A stretch of DNA of 64,000 nt from Gammaproteobacteria bacterium (GTDB taxonomy: Bacteria; Pseudomonadota; Gammaproteobacteria; Burkholderiales; Burkholderiaceae_C), in the NCBI GenBank assembly GCA_018828125.1, contig JAHJWB010000005.1, positions 42,125-106,124 on the forward strand, in the 5' to 3' direction. The number at the start of each line of letters is the position of its first letter. Within the stretch, counting starts at the first letter, position 1. The notes beneath the pieces are model-generated. The model was not told where the DNA came from. It did no database searches and was given only the letters and a program-made list of their open reading frames with translations. The position numbers were made by a program, and so were the translations under genes. This document shows positions 28,240 through 36,881 of this stretch, one piece after another.

Positions 28240-29643
28240 TCAGGTGTTTTTATTGTCAGCGGCGGCCGCCGCGACCTCGCTCGCCGAACTCCCTGCCTTG
28301 ACGGGCCGTGACGCGATGCCCGTCACCACCCGCGCATGCCGCGCAAAACTCCAGTACGCCCAGGCCCAGTCCATCAGTACGACCATGCGGTTGCGAAAGC
28401 CGATCAAAAAGAACACGTGCGCAAACAGCCAGAACAGCCAGGCAAAGTAGCCTGAAAACCGCACCGGTCCCATGGGCGACGTGAGGTCCACCACGGCGGA
28501 ATTGCGGCCAATGGTGGCCAGATTGCCGTAGTCGCGGTAGCGAAACGGCGCGGTCTCGCGCCCCGCCAGGCGCCGCAGGATATTGGCAGCCGTGGCGCGG
28601 CCCATCTGTTTGGCGCCGGGCGACACACCGGGTACGGGGCGTGGCGGCTGGCCGGGCACATGACTTTGCGCCGCGGCCAAATCGCCAATCACGCTGATCT
28701 CGGGGTGGCCGGGCAGGCTCAGGTCGGGCAACACGACCACGCGGCCGGCGCGGTCGGTGGTGCTGCCAGTGGCCTCGGCCAAGTGGCGGCCCAGCGGCGA
28801 GGCCGCCACCCCGGCTGCCCATACCACGCATTTGCTCTCTATTTGATAGCTTTCAGCGCTTGATGGTTGGGTGCTGGAGCCCGATTTGACCATCAAACCC
28901 TGCGCGTCGATGGCGGTGACGCGTGCGTTGAGGCGCACGTCCACCCCCAGCTTTTCCAGTTGTTCTTTGGCACGCTGGCTCAGTGCCTCGGGCATGGCCT
29001 GCAGCACGCGGGCGCCGCCCTCCAGCAAGATGATCTTGGCACTGGCGGGGTCGATGTGGCGGAATTCGCCGGGCAGGGTGTGGCGCGCAATCTCGGCCAG
29101 GGTGCCCGCCATTTCCACGCCGGTAGGGCCGCCGCCGATGACCACAAAGTTGAGCCACTCTGCGCGACGCTCCGGGTCAGGCTCTTTCTCGGCCGCCTCA
29201 AATGCCAGCAGGATGCGCCCGCGAATCTCGAACGCATCGTCCAGTGTCTTCAGACCCGGGGCGTAGGGCGCCCACTGGTCATTGCCAAAATAACTGTGGG
29301 CTGCGCCCGCGGCCACGATCAAGTGGTCATACGGCAGCGCCAGGCCATCCTTCAGGTGCACTGCGCGCGCCTGCACGTCGATGTGCGTCACCTCGCCCAG
29401 CAGCACCGTGGCATTGCGCTGACCCCTGAACAAATGCCGAATGGGCGCCGCAATGGCCGGTGCCGACAACCCCGCTGTGGCCACCTGGTAGAGCAGCGGC
29501 TGAAACAGGTGGTGGTTGGTGCGGTCTATCAGCGTCACGTCAACCGCGGCCCCGCTCAGCGCGCGGGCGGCTTCGAGGCCGCCGAAGCCGCAGCCGATGA
29601 TGACAACGCGGGGGCGGGGCGAGGGAACGGAGGAAGTGGTCAT
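28240..29643 (-). CDS. type II NADH:quinone oxidoreductase (NDH-2)
   Basis: A 467-residue single-subunit flavoprotein that passes electrons from NADH to quinone without pumping protons. The FAD-binding motif is VVIIGCGFGGLEAARALSG, the NAD-binding motif is FVVIGGGPTGVEMAG and the late FAD contact is WAAGVAAS...VIGDLA. A C-terminal hydrophobic helix (VRFSGYFAWLFWLFAHVFFLI) is the usual membrane anchor. I chose the Met at 29643 directly before the FAD motif; further upstream the frame crosses a repeat. A-family copy 6 lies in frame around residues 251-268. Confidence 0.92.
   Translation of the reverse strand: MTTSSVPSPRPRVVIIGCGFGGLEAARALSGAAVDVTLIDRTNHHLFQPLLYQVATAGLSAPAIAAPIRHLFRGQRNATVLLGEVTHIDVQARAVHLKDGLALPYDHLIVAAGAAHSYFGNDQWAPYAPGLKTLDDAFEIRGRILLAFEAAEKEPDPERRAEWLNFVVIGGGPTGVEMAGTLAEIARHTLPGEFRHIDPASAKIILLEGGARVLQAMPEALSQRAKEQLEKLGVDVRLNARVTAIDAQGLMVKSGSSTQPSSAESYQIESKCVVWAAGVAASPLGRHLAEATGSTTDRAGRVVVLPDLSLPGHPEISVIGDLAAAQSHVPGQPPRPVPGVSPGAKQMGRATAANILRRLAGRETAPFRYRDYGNLATIGRNSAVVDLTSPMGPVRFSGYFAWLFWLFAHVFFLIGFRNRMVVLMDWAWAYWSFARHARVVTGIASRPVKAGSSASEVAAAAADNKNT
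28840..28890 (-). repeat. dispersed A-family repeat, copy 6 (inside NDH-2 gene)
   Basis: atttgatagct, agcgctt and cgatttgac blocks in the family order. It is in frame with the NDH-2 gene and encodes a Ser/Thr/Pro-rich stretch (SSTQPSSAESYQIES) between the second FAD-region strand and CVVWAAG. Confidence 0.75.
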
Positions 29644-29699
29644 GCCCCGATTATTGGGGCTCGCGGCTTCCGGTCGGCCTGTGAAACCGGCGCCACCCC

Positions 29700-29814
29700 A
29701 GGTCAGGGCCGCAAGCCAAGGTCCGCCCGCAGCGAGGGCTGCGTCCCCCTGCCCGCAACGCGCAGCGCTGTGAGAGCGGGGGAAGCGGCGCAGCCGCTCA
29801 CGGCGGTGTCTCAA
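29700..29814 (-). repeat. dispersed G-family repeat, copy 4 (divergent)
   Basis: Minus-strand reading: CCGTGAGCGGCTGCGCCGCTTCCCCC, C-run/G-run, GGGGGACGCAGCCCTCGCTG. Matches are weaker than in copies 2, 3 and 7. It lies between the NDH-2 start and the stop of the DUF1501 gene on the same strand. Confidence 0.5.
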
Positions 29815-29815
29815 C

Positions 29816-31273
29816 TCACGCCATGAACCCCAGATTCACCGGATAGTCGGCCCGCCCCGCCGCGGCGCCAAAGTGGCTGATGTTCGGCAACACCCCGGTC
29901 AGCTCGCTGTCGGCCACGCCGAACCATTTGGCCAGCGTGGCGGCGTACTGGTCTACCGACGTGGTGGGCAGCAGGCGGCCCTGGCCCACGTGCCACTGGT
30001 CTTCGGGCGCGGCCGTGTTGGTGATGCTGACGGGGGGAGCGCTGCCGTAAAACGCCTTGCCTTTGACGGCGCCGCCCACCATGAGGTGGTGGCTGCCCCA
30101 GCCGTGGTCCGACCCGTCTCCGTTGGAACTGAGCGTGCGGCCAAAGTCCGAAGCGGTGAACGCCGTGACCTTGTCGGCCACGCCCAGTTCCACCGTGGCG
30201 TTGTAGAACGCGGTCATGGCCTCGCTCACGCGCTGCATCAGCACGGGCTGCTGCGCAATCAGGTTGTCGTGCAGGTCAAACCCGCCCAGCGACACCATGA
30301 ACACCTGGCGCTTGCTGCCCAGCGTGGAGCGCGCGCCGATCAGGCGGGCCACCATCTTCATCTGGTCGGACAAAGAGTTGCCGCTGGGGAACGGCGTGGC
30401 CAGCGTGACACCTGCCAGCCCGCTGGTGATCTGCCCTTCGGCGGCAATGGCGCGTGCGGTGACACGGGTGTATTCGTTCTCCAGCGTCTGGCTGCTCGGC
30501 TGCTGGATGAGGGATGTGAGGGCTGCGCGCACAGCGGTGGAGCCATACACGCTGTTCTTGACCCCGTTGATGGATACCGCGCCGTTGGTGCTGACCTGGT
30601 ACTGCAAGGCCGAGTCGCCCGACAGAAACACCGCATTGCCGGTGACCGAGATGCAGGTGAACAGCGAGTTGCCGTTGGATGACAGCGCGAGGTCGCCCAT
30701 GTTGCCGCCCCAGCCCACCGTGGAGCCCTCGGGCGACGACGACTGCCAGACCGACTGCTGGTCGTTGTGCGAGAACAGCTTGGGCGGCAGCGGGTAGGTG
30801 GCGCGGTCCGAGCTGTTGTATTGCGCGCGGGTCAGTGGCACCACCAGCGGGCCCACGTTGAGCTGCACCGCGGCCTTGCCGCTGTTGAACAAGCCTGTCA
30901 GCCCGGGCATGGACGGGTGCAGCGCGTATTGGCGGCCCCCGGGCAAAGGCTCGGTCGGGTTGAGCAAGGTGGCGGCAAGGGCTGCCTTGCCCAGCGCGAT
31001 GCCCCCTGCGGACTGCCCCCCGCCGCCACCGCGAATGGTGTTGTAGCGGGTGTAGCTGGGGTCGTCGTACGTGACCACGGTGTTGGCGTAGTCGTTGCCG
31101 CCATACAGGAACACGCAGACCAGCGCCTTGTAGTCGGTGGCGGTGAATGCTGCGGCCTCACCCATAGCGGCGAGATTGAGGGCAAACGGCAGCGCTGTAC
31201 CAGCGAGGCCGAGTTGCGTGGAGCGGCGCAGAAATGCGCGGCGGGTGTGGAGTTCGGGTTGAAGCAAATGCAT
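29816..31273 (-). CDS. DUF1501 family protein with Tat signal
   Basis: A 485-residue exported protein. The N-terminus has the twin-arginine motif TRRAFLRRS followed by a hydrophobic stretch, so it is probably exported folded by the Tat pathway. Later blocks ALVCVFLYGGNDYANTVV, FMVSLGGFDLHDN and FTASDFGRTLSSNGDGSDHGW are the DUF1501 core, which is related to alkaline phosphatase/sulfatase-like folds; GSDHGWGSHHLMVGG is characteristic. I chose the ATG at 31273, 11 bp after the DUF1800 stop. The catalytic role is unknown. DUF1800 and DUF1501 genes often occur as neighbours. Confidence 0.92.
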   Translation of the reverse strand: MHLLQPELHTRRAFLRRSTQLGLAGTALPFALNLAAMGEAAAFTATDYKALVCVFLYGGNDYANTVVTYDDPSYTRYNTIRGGGGGQSAGGIALGKAALAATLLNPTEPLPGGRQYALHPSMPGLTGLFNSGKAAVQLNVGPLVVPLTRAQYNSSDRATYPLPPKLFSHNDQQSVWQSSSPEGSTVGWGGNMGDLALSSNGNSLFTCISVTGNAVFLSGDSALQYQVSTNGAVSINGVKNSVYGSTAVRAALTSLIQQPSSQTLENEYTRVTARAIAAEGQITSGLAGVTLATPFPSGNSLSDQMKMVARLIGARSTLGSKRQVFMVSLGGFDLHDNLIAQQPVLMQRVSEAMTAFYNATVELGVADKVTAFTASDFGRTLSSNGDGSDHGWGSHHLMVGGAVKGKAFYGSAPPVSITNTAAPEDQWHVGQGRLLPTTSVDQYAATLAKWFGVADSELTGVLPNISHFGAAAGRADYPVNLGFMA

Positions 31274-31284
31274 GGCGGGCTGAC

Positions 31285-33165
31285 TTACTTTTGAACGAGG
31301 TATTCGGCCGAAGCCATGACCAGGAAGATGGCGGCAGCAACGCGGTTGAGCTTGGCGTCGTTGGTGCTGGCGGCGGTGATGTTGGTGGTCTTCAACGCGT
31401 CGGAGATCAGCTTGACCGTGTTGGCGGACAGCTGGCCAGCGCACATCAGCAGGTTGATCCGTGCCACCAGCGCATCGGCGTCCGGCGCCAGCGCCAGCTC
31501 GGCGTTGTATGCCGGTTTGACGTCGCGGCCGTTGTTGCCGTTGCTGCCGTTGTTGGGCTGGTCGGGCGCATTCACAAAGATGCCGTCCTTGATGATGCTC
31601 TGCATGTAGTTCAGGTAGCCGCCTACGCTGCTTTCGTTGACCAGCTGGAACTCTGGTGCCACGGCGCCGCTGCTCGCCAGCGCGGTGGACGGCGGCACGT
31701 AGCCCGGGCGAAAGAAATTGAACACCGAAGGCGAGCGCAGCGGGCTTTGCCCCAGGCGCGAGCCAGGGTCGCTCAGGTTGCCGATCTTCCAGCTGCCGAA
31801 CGTGGAGTTGAGGCCAAAGGTGCGGCCCCACTGCACAAAACGCAGCATGGGCTCCCGCAGCTTGCCAAACGCGGGCTGCGCCAGGCCTGCGGGCGACCGC
31901 GCTTCGTCGTCGAGCAAGATGGCCTTGACCACGGCGCGCAGGTCGCCGCGCACCCCTGCGCCGTTGTTGTTGAAGGCCGCTGCTACGCGCGCGACGTAGG
32001 CGGGCGACGGGTTGCTGGTCACCAGCCGCTGGATGAGCTGCTTGCCGATGAACGGGCCTACATTGGGGTGGTTGAAGAGCGTGTCCAGCGCGGTCCTGAG
32101 GGCCGCAGCACCCGGCGTACTGGCCCCGATGGTCGTGCCCAGAAAAGTGGCGGCCATGGTGGAGTGGCGCGACTCTGTGAGTGCCATGGGCAGCCGTGCA
32201 AACGTGGTGCTGGGCACGGTGCGGTTGGTGCCGGGAACGGTGGTGGGAGCGTTCTGCGATTGGTCGTAGTCGTAGCCCGTGAACACCCGCGCCAGGTTGG
32301 TCACATCGCTTTGGGTGTAGCTGTCGATGGGCTTGCCAGCGCCATCGCGCCGGACTGTGCCGTCCGGGTTGAGCGCAGCCAGGCCAATGGTCATGAGCTG
32401 CAGTACCTCGCGGGCGTAGTTTTCGTCGGGCAGGCGACCGGTAGACGCGTTTTCCTTCTGATTGCCGCGGGTGTTGAGGTAATAACCCATGGCGGGGTTC
32501 AGGGTGACGTCTTCCAGCACCTTGCGGTAGTTGCCAAACGCATTGGCGGCCAACTGGTCCCAGTAGTGCGCCATGGCGTGGCTGCGCCAGCTGAAATCAA
32601 GCCCTGTGAGCGACACCACGCAGATCTCGGACAACGCCAACGCGACGCGCTTTCGCAGGCCGTCCGTGGACGTCATGAGCTGGTGCCAGATCATGGCGTC
32701 GGCCGGGTAGCTGTTGTCGTAGTACGCGGTGGCGCTGTTGATGTCGTCGTAGCCGCGCTGGTTCAGCCAGTCCCAGCCGGTTTGGCCCATGCCGGTGGCG
32801 AACTGCTGGTCCAGCCAGTCGGCAAAGGTGGTGGCGCGCAGCGCAGCGATTTCGGCGGGAGAGGCTGAAAACTGGGCGTGCAGCAGAAAGCGTGCGGCCT
32901 CCCGGTCCGTGGTGGCCACGGGGTGGGCATAGCTGCCCAAAGTGGGCGTGGGTGTTGGCGTGGTCCCGCCGGGGCCTGCCCCTGTGCCGTCATTCGCACT
33001 GCCTCCGCCCCCACAGGCCGCCAGAGCAGTGGACGCAAGCACAGCAGTCAGCACGGGTGCATGCGCTCGATGGTTGCTGTTGGCCTGTTCTGGAGGTGAA
33101 AAATCGCCCTCGGTGGTGTCCTCGGCAAGCGCGGCTGCCAGAGGCTCCTCGTGTGTGTATTGCAT
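31285..33165 (-). CDS. DUF1800 family exported protein
   Basis: A 626-residue protein with a long basic N-terminus, a hydrophobic segment (VLTAVLASTALAACGGGGS) and a lipobox-like LAAC, so it could be a lipoprotein whose signal starts well inside the frame. A Thr/Pro linker precedes the DUF1800 domain, which begins REAARFLLHAQFSASPAEI and contains RLPDENYAREVLQLMTIGL and SPSVFNFFRPGY. It is cotranscribed with the DUF1501 gene on the minus strand. The biochemical role of the pair is unknown. The true start could be internal, since the 30 residues before the hydrophobic segment are unusual for a signal peptide. Confidence 0.88.
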   Translation of the reverse strand: MQYTHEEPLAAALAEDTTEGDFSPPEQANSNHRAHAPVLTAVLASTALAACGGGGSANDGTGAGPGGTTPTPTPTLGSYAHPVATTDREAARFLLHAQFSASPAEIAALRATTFADWLDQQFATGMGQTGWDWLNQRGYDDINSATAYYDNSYPADAMIWHQLMTSTDGLRKRVALALSEICVVSLTGLDFSWRSHAMAHYWDQLAANAFGNYRKVLEDVTLNPAMGYYLNTRGNQKENASTGRLPDENYAREVLQLMTIGLAALNPDGTVRRDGAGKPIDSYTQSDVTNLARVFTGYDYDQSQNAPTTVPGTNRTVPSTTFARLPMALTESRHSTMAATFLGTTIGASTPGAAALRTALDTLFNHPNVGPFIGKQLIQRLVTSNPSPAYVARVAAAFNNNGAGVRGDLRAVVKAILLDDEARSPAGLAQPAFGKLREPMLRFVQWGRTFGLNSTFGSWKIGNLSDPGSRLGQSPLRSPSVFNFFRPGYVPPSTALASSGAVAPEFQLVNESSVGGYLNYMQSIIKDGIFVNAPDQPNNGSNGNNGRDVKPAYNAELALAPDADALVARINLLMCAGQLSANTVKLISDALKTTNITAASTNDAKLNRVAAAIFLVMASAEYLVQK

Positions 33166-33186
33166 GATTTAGTGGGGTGTTGCATG

Positions 33187-33207
33187 CGTCTGCAGTGGAC
33201 GCAGACG
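33187..33207. promoter_or_regulatory. inverted repeat upstream of the DUF1800/DUF1501 pair
   Basis: Perfect 7-bp arms cgtctgc and gcagacg with a seven-base spacer, 21 bp before the DUF1800 start. It may be an operator or an mRNA leader hairpin. No T-tract follows. Confidence 0.5.
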
Positions 33208-33558
33208 TGACTTAAGCACACCGAAGCGTTGCATGGAAACACAAGCGTTACGAAACGAAACGCTCCCTCTGAGCGCGGTATAGGCACTCCCCAGGCGGTG
33301 ACGGCTGGTTGCAACACTTTGCTGGTTTCTGGTGCGAGTTGTAGCGCTCTGGAGGCGCTCTGGCTGGCCCTCCCTGTGATTTCCATTTCCCCATCGGTGG
33401 CGTCTGTCAACCGAGTAGTCCTGTGCTGACGCACGCTGCGTTGCAAAGCCTACGGGCGCAAAACGGTTTCGTTTCTACAGTCAATCCCATCGCATCACGC
33501 AAGTAGTTCCACGCAATTCGAGTGGATGGCTGAAGCGAATTTTTTGAGGATGCACACC
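33208..33558. other. divergent region between DUF1800 and CsbD genes
   Basis: No gene found. GAAACGAAAC at 33252-33261 and its exact complement GTTTCGTTTC at 33466-33475 lie at nearly equal distances (about 85 bp) from the two divergent start codons, each reading GTTTCGTTTC toward its own gene. I see no consensus sigma-70 -10/-35 pair. Confidence 0.5.
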
Positions 33559-33777
33559 ATGAATGAAGACACCGTCAAGGGCAACTGGAAGCAATTCAAG
33601 GGCAAGATGGTCGAGCAGTGGGGCAAGCTCACCAACGACGATTTCGACGTCATCGACGGCAAGCGTGAACAATTTCTGGGCAAGCTGCAAGAACGCCAGG
33701 GCATCGCCCGCGACGTCGCTGAAAAGCAGCTCAAGGACTGGCAAGACCGCCATCCTGATTTCCGCTTCAACGATTAA
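33559..33777 (+). CDS. CsbD-family stress protein
   Basis: A 72-residue small hydrophilic protein, MNEDTVKGNWKQFKGKMVEQ, with the CsbD core WGKLTNDDFDVIDGKREQFLGKLQ. Family members are induced by general stress; the function is unknown. I chose the second Met at 33559 with GAGGA eight bases upstream. Cytosolic. It is followed 83 bp downstream by an exported Lys-rich protein, so the two may form a stress unit. Confidence 0.9.
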   Translation: MNEDTVKGNWKQFKGKMVEQWGKLTNDDFDVIDGKREQFLGKLQERQGIARDVAEKQLKDWQDRHPDFRFND

Positions 33778-33860
33778 TTGTTTGTCCATGCAGGGCTCCG
33801 GCCCTTCATGCACACACCACACACAACATCCAATATTCAATTGACCCCGAGGAGAAAACC

Positions 33861-34442
33861 ATGAAATTCGCACGCACTCTGATCGCTACCGTGGCTGCTG
33901 GTTTGCTGGCAACGTCTGCTTTTGCCATGACGTCTGCTGAACACAAGACCGCCAAAGACACCATCTCGGCCACCTACAAGGCTGACAAAAAGGCCTGCGA
34001 TGCCCTGAAGGACAACGCCAAGGACGTCTGCCAGAAGGAGGCCAAGGGCAAGGAAGACATCGCCAAGGCTGAACTGGAATCCCAATACAAACCCAGCGCC
34101 AAGAACACCCAAAAACTAGCCGAAGCCCGCGGTGATGCTGCTTATGAGGTCGCCAAGGAAAAGTGCGATGACATGAAGGGCAATGACAAGGACGTTTGCG
34201 TGAAGGACGCCAAGGCCGCCCACGTGAAGGCCAAGGAAGACGCCAAGGTCGCTGCAGTGCAAGCCAAGCCAGCAGACAGCATGGCGGAAAAGAAGGCCGA
34301 CGTTGCTGAAGCCAAGAAGGACGCTAACGCTGAAAAGAACGAAGCCAACTACAAGGCTGCCAAAGAGCGTTGCGATGCCTTGTCAGGTGATGCCAAGTCC
34401 AAGTGTGTGGACGACATGAAGCGCATGTACAACAAGAGCTAA
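33861..34442 (+). CDS. exported Lys/Ala-rich protein with three CX10C repeats
   Basis: A 193-residue protein with signal peptide MKFARTLIATVAAGLLATSAFA. The mature part is charged and helical with three related repeats: ADKKACDALKDNAKDVC, AKEKCDDMKGNDKDVC and AKERCDALSGDAKSKC. Each has two cysteines ten residues apart, suggesting disulfide-closed helical hairpins in the periplasm. GAGGAG lies upstream of the ATG. Similar proteins are sometimes annotated as TolA-like on composition alone; I see no TolA domain. Function unknown. Confidence 0.85.
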   Translation: MKFARTLIATVAAGLLATSAFAMTSAEHKTAKDTISATYKADKKACDALKDNAKDVCQKEAKGKEDIAKAELESQYKPSAKNTQKLAEARGDAAYEVAKEKCDDMKGNDKDVCVKDAKAAHVKAKEDAKVAAVQAKPADSMAEKKADVAEAKKDANAEKNEANYKAAKERCDALSGDAKSKCVDDMKRMYNKS

Positions 34443-34506
34443 GAACGCTTCTCGGCAGCGCGATGCGATGTGATCGTGCATCGCGCCACCGGTTTGCAAA
34501 TGCCTG

Positions 34507-34535
34507 TGCCCCGCCCCATGCGGGGCATTGTCGTT
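34507..34535 (+). terminator. intrinsic terminator after the CX10C-repeat gene
   Basis: Stem tgccccgc / gcggggca with a five-base loop, followed by ttgtcgtttt. It lies 65 bp after the stop of the preceding gene and ahead of the hemerythrin gene. Confidence 0.65.
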
Positions 34536-34673
34536 TTGGCGGGGGATCTGCGTCGGCGACGGGTGGTCTGCAGCCGCTTGCGACGTCGCCTCTCTGACCT
34601 GCATCAATACGCCCGCGCGCCCTGGCTTTTAAGCTTGTGCCTTGATTGGTTGACGTATGCAAAGGGAATGCCC

Positions 34674-35198
34674 ATGGCCCAACTTGAATGGTCGGACGCA
34701 CTGAACCTGGACTTGCCGTTGATGGATGACACCCACCGGGAGTTTGTGGACTTGCTGGCTGCGGTGGATGGTGCCGATGACGCGCATCTGCAATCCACTT
34801 GGCAGGCCCTGCTGGACCACACAGAGCAGCACTTCGGTCAGGAAGATGCCTGGATGCAATCCACGCGCTTTGCAGCAGGCAACTGCCACAGCATGCAGCA
34901 CAAGGTGGTGCTGCAGGTGATGCGGGAGGGCTTGGTGCGCGCGCAGCAGGGCGACTTGCAGGTGCTGCGCATGATGGCCAGCGAACTGGCGCTTTGGTTT
35001 CCGCAGCATGCGCAAAGCATGGACGCAGCGCTGGCGCTGCACCTGCGGCGCGTGGGTTTTGACGCGGCCACTGGCGTGGTGCGCGCACCCCGGGCGCTGC
35101 CGGAGGAGTTGATTCATGGCTGCGGGGGCGCCACGTGCGGCGATGCGGCTACTCACGCTCAGGTCGCGGACGAAACCCGGCAGCCAGCGCTGGTTTGA
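34674..35198 (+). CDS. bacteriohemerythrin-type protein
   Basis: A 174-residue hemerythrin-domain protein. The di-iron ligands are visible: His21 (DDTHREF), His53 and Glu57 (HTEQHFGQED), His72 and His76 (HSMQH), His112 and Asp117 (HAQSMD). The set is complete, so an oxo-bridged di-iron O2-binding site is likely. A C-terminal tail of about 40 residues with several cysteines (GCGGATC) is not part of the usual domain. I chose the ATG at 34674 because AGGGA is seven bases upstream and the longer frame is Arg-rich. A role in O2 sensing or delivery is inferred. Confidence 0.9.
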   Translation: MAQLEWSDALNLDLPLMDDTHREFVDLLAAVDGADDAHLQSTWQALLDHTEQHFGQEDAWMQSTRFAAGNCHSMQHKVVLQVMREGLVRAQQGDLQVLRMMASELALWFPQHAQSMDAALALHLRRVGFDAATGVVRAPRALPEELIHGCGGATCGDAATHAQVADETRQPALV

Positions 35199-35365
35199 AC
35201 TGAAGCCGCGACGCAGCTGCGGAGAGGGCGCGGGAAGGCCGCTGCACGGCGGGTAAAGCGGTTTGCGCGCATTGCGCCAGCGAGGATTTCCCCATGCGGC
35301 CACCAAGCTTGTGTGGCATGCTGCCTCACCTTTAGCAAGTGACGGCGGCTTGCCCGCATCGCTCC

Positions 35366-36412
35366 ATGGCCCAAACCCTCGCCCCCGATGCTCTGAGCAA
35401 CGACGCTGATCGCTTGAAGGCGCTGCAGCGCTACGGCATTCTGGACACCCCGATGGAGCCCGCGTACGACGAACTGGCCGACATTGCGGGCCATGTGTGC
35501 GACGCCCCCGTGGCCCTGATCAGTTTTGTGGACCGCGACCGGCAGTGGTTCAAGGCCTCGCTCGGGCTGGATCTGCCAGAAACGCCCTTGGACCAGTCCG
35601 TGTGCCGCTACGCTATCCGCCAGTCGGGTGTTTTTATCGTGCCCGATCTGGCGCAAGACCCGCGCTTCGCAAATTTGCACATCGTGACGCAAGAAAACCC
35701 CATGCGGTTTTACGCTGGCGCCCCCATCGTCACGCCCGACGGCTACGCCCTGGGAAGCCTGTGCGTGCTGGACCACCGGCCACGGCAGTTGTCAGAACGG
35801 GTGGCGGGCCTGCTGAGCTCGCTGGCCCGTCAGGTGGTGCGGCTGCTGGAACTCAAACGCGCCAACGACCGCCAGGGCCAGATGCTGCTGGAGCTGGAAG
35901 AGGCCCGCCACCGCATGGCCTTGCTGGCCCACACGGATGTGTTGACCGGGCTGGCCAACCGCCGCTCGTTCACAGAGCGCCTGCGCCAGGAACTGGCCCT
36001 GCTGCAGCGCGACGGCGAACCCGCTTGCCTGCTGATGATGGACATTGACCACTTCAAGCGCGTGAACGACGTGCACGGCCACCATGTGGGCGACCAGGCG
36101 CTGCAGCTCTTTGCCACACTGTGCCGCGACGTTTTTCGGGCGGCCGATGTGGTGGGGCGCTGGGGTGGCGAAGAGTTTCTGGCCTTGCTGCCTGCCACTG
36201 GCGTGGTGCAGGCGCAGGCGGTGGCACAGCGTGTGCACGCCGCGCTGGCCGAGCACCCGGTGCCGGGTGTCGAACCGCCGCTGGTGCTGTCTGTCAGCAT
36301 GGGCCTGGGCAACTTCGACCCCGCGCGCCACCTGGACATGACCTTACGCGCGCTGGACGCAGCGTTGTACACCGCCAAACGTGAGGGGCGCAACCGCACC
36401 GTGCTGGTATAG
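35366..36412 (+). CDS. GAF-GGDEF diguanylate cyclase
   Basis: A 348-residue cytosolic signalling enzyme. A GAF domain spans about residues 20-160 (VALISFVDRDRQWFKASLGL). A linker helix leads to a GGDEF domain with the active-site loop GGEEF at 267-271. The I-site RAAD (258-261) lies five residues before it, so c-di-GMP product inhibition is expected. The active site is intact, so it should make c-di-GMP. The GAF ligand is unknown. I chose the ATG at 35366; a GTG nine codons upstream is possible. The neighbouring hemerythrin could be a functional partner, but the genes are 167 bp apart. Confidence 0.9.
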   Translation: MAQTLAPDALSNDADRLKALQRYGILDTPMEPAYDELADIAGHVCDAPVALISFVDRDRQWFKASLGLDLPETPLDQSVCRYAIRQSGVFIVPDLAQDPRFANLHIVTQENPMRFYAGAPIVTPDGYALGSLCVLDHRPRQLSERVAGLLSSLARQVVRLLELKRANDRQGQMLLELEEARHRMALLAHTDVLTGLANRRSFTERLRQELALLQRDGEPACLLMMDIDHFKRVNDVHGHHVGDQALQLFATLCRDVFRAADVVGRWGGEEFLALLPATGVVQAQAVAQRVHAALAEHPVPGVEPPLVLSVSMGLGNFDPARHLDMTLRALDAALYTAKREGRNRTVLV

Positions 36413-36462
36413 CGCGGCAGACCGCGGTTCTGGGCTCGGCGTTGGTTGTGAGGGTGGGTTTG

Positions 36463-36530
36463 ATCTATCATTTTTATAGCTGCTAGCGCTTATAGATAAA
36501 GCGCTAGAGCCTGTTTTGATGCATATTTTC
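36463..36530 (+). repeat. dispersed A-family repeat, copy 7
   Basis: A near-ideal copy: tttttatagctgctagcgct, tatagataaagcgctagag, cctgttttgatg. It lies between the stops of the GGDEF gene and a convergent small hypothetical gene. Confidence 0.9.
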
Positions 36531-36545
36531 GAACTGCACCCGGGA

Positions 36546-36881
36546 TCAGTGGTGGGAGCTGCGCGGCAGCAGCAGGCCCGCCATGCGCCAGGACAGGTCC
36601 CGAAGTGCGCAGCGCAACGCGGCTGAGCGGGTTGCCACCGGTGCGCCCCACGCGCTGCCGGAGCAATACACGTCGGCCAGCACTTCCTGCTTGGCGCAGA
36701 GCAATGCGACGCGGTCCTGCGCTTGCAACGCGGCCATCAACCGGTCCTGGTGGCGCTGCACGCGTGCAGCCTCGGCGGGCGACAGCACAGGCTGCCACGG
36801 CGCCGCGCCAACGCCTTCCGCGGGAGCCACCAGGTGCTGGGCCCAGAGTGTGTTTTCAGGTGGGCAGGTGTGCGCTTTCAT
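36546..36881 (-). CDS. hypothetical protein coupled to creD
   Basis: A 111-residue protein opening MKAHTCPPENTLWAQHLV, otherwise helical and Ala/Arg-rich (RVQRHQDRLMAALQAQDRVALL). I do not recognise a domain. Its ATG overlaps the creD stop (ATGA), so it is almost certainly translated from the creD mRNA. No signal peptide. The coupling supports a real gene despite the lack of recognised similarity. Confidence 0.65.
   Translation of the reverse strand: MKAHTCPPENTLWAQHLVAPAEGVGAAPWQPVLSPAEAARVQRHQDRLMAALQAQDRVALLCAKQEVLADVYCSGSAWGAPVATRSAALRCALRDLSWRMAGLLLPRSSHH

Noticed and set aside
31234..32868. A 544-codon plus-strand frame antisense to the DUF1800 gene
   Set aside because: It is a shadow of a conserved exported protein gene and lacks domain or codon support.
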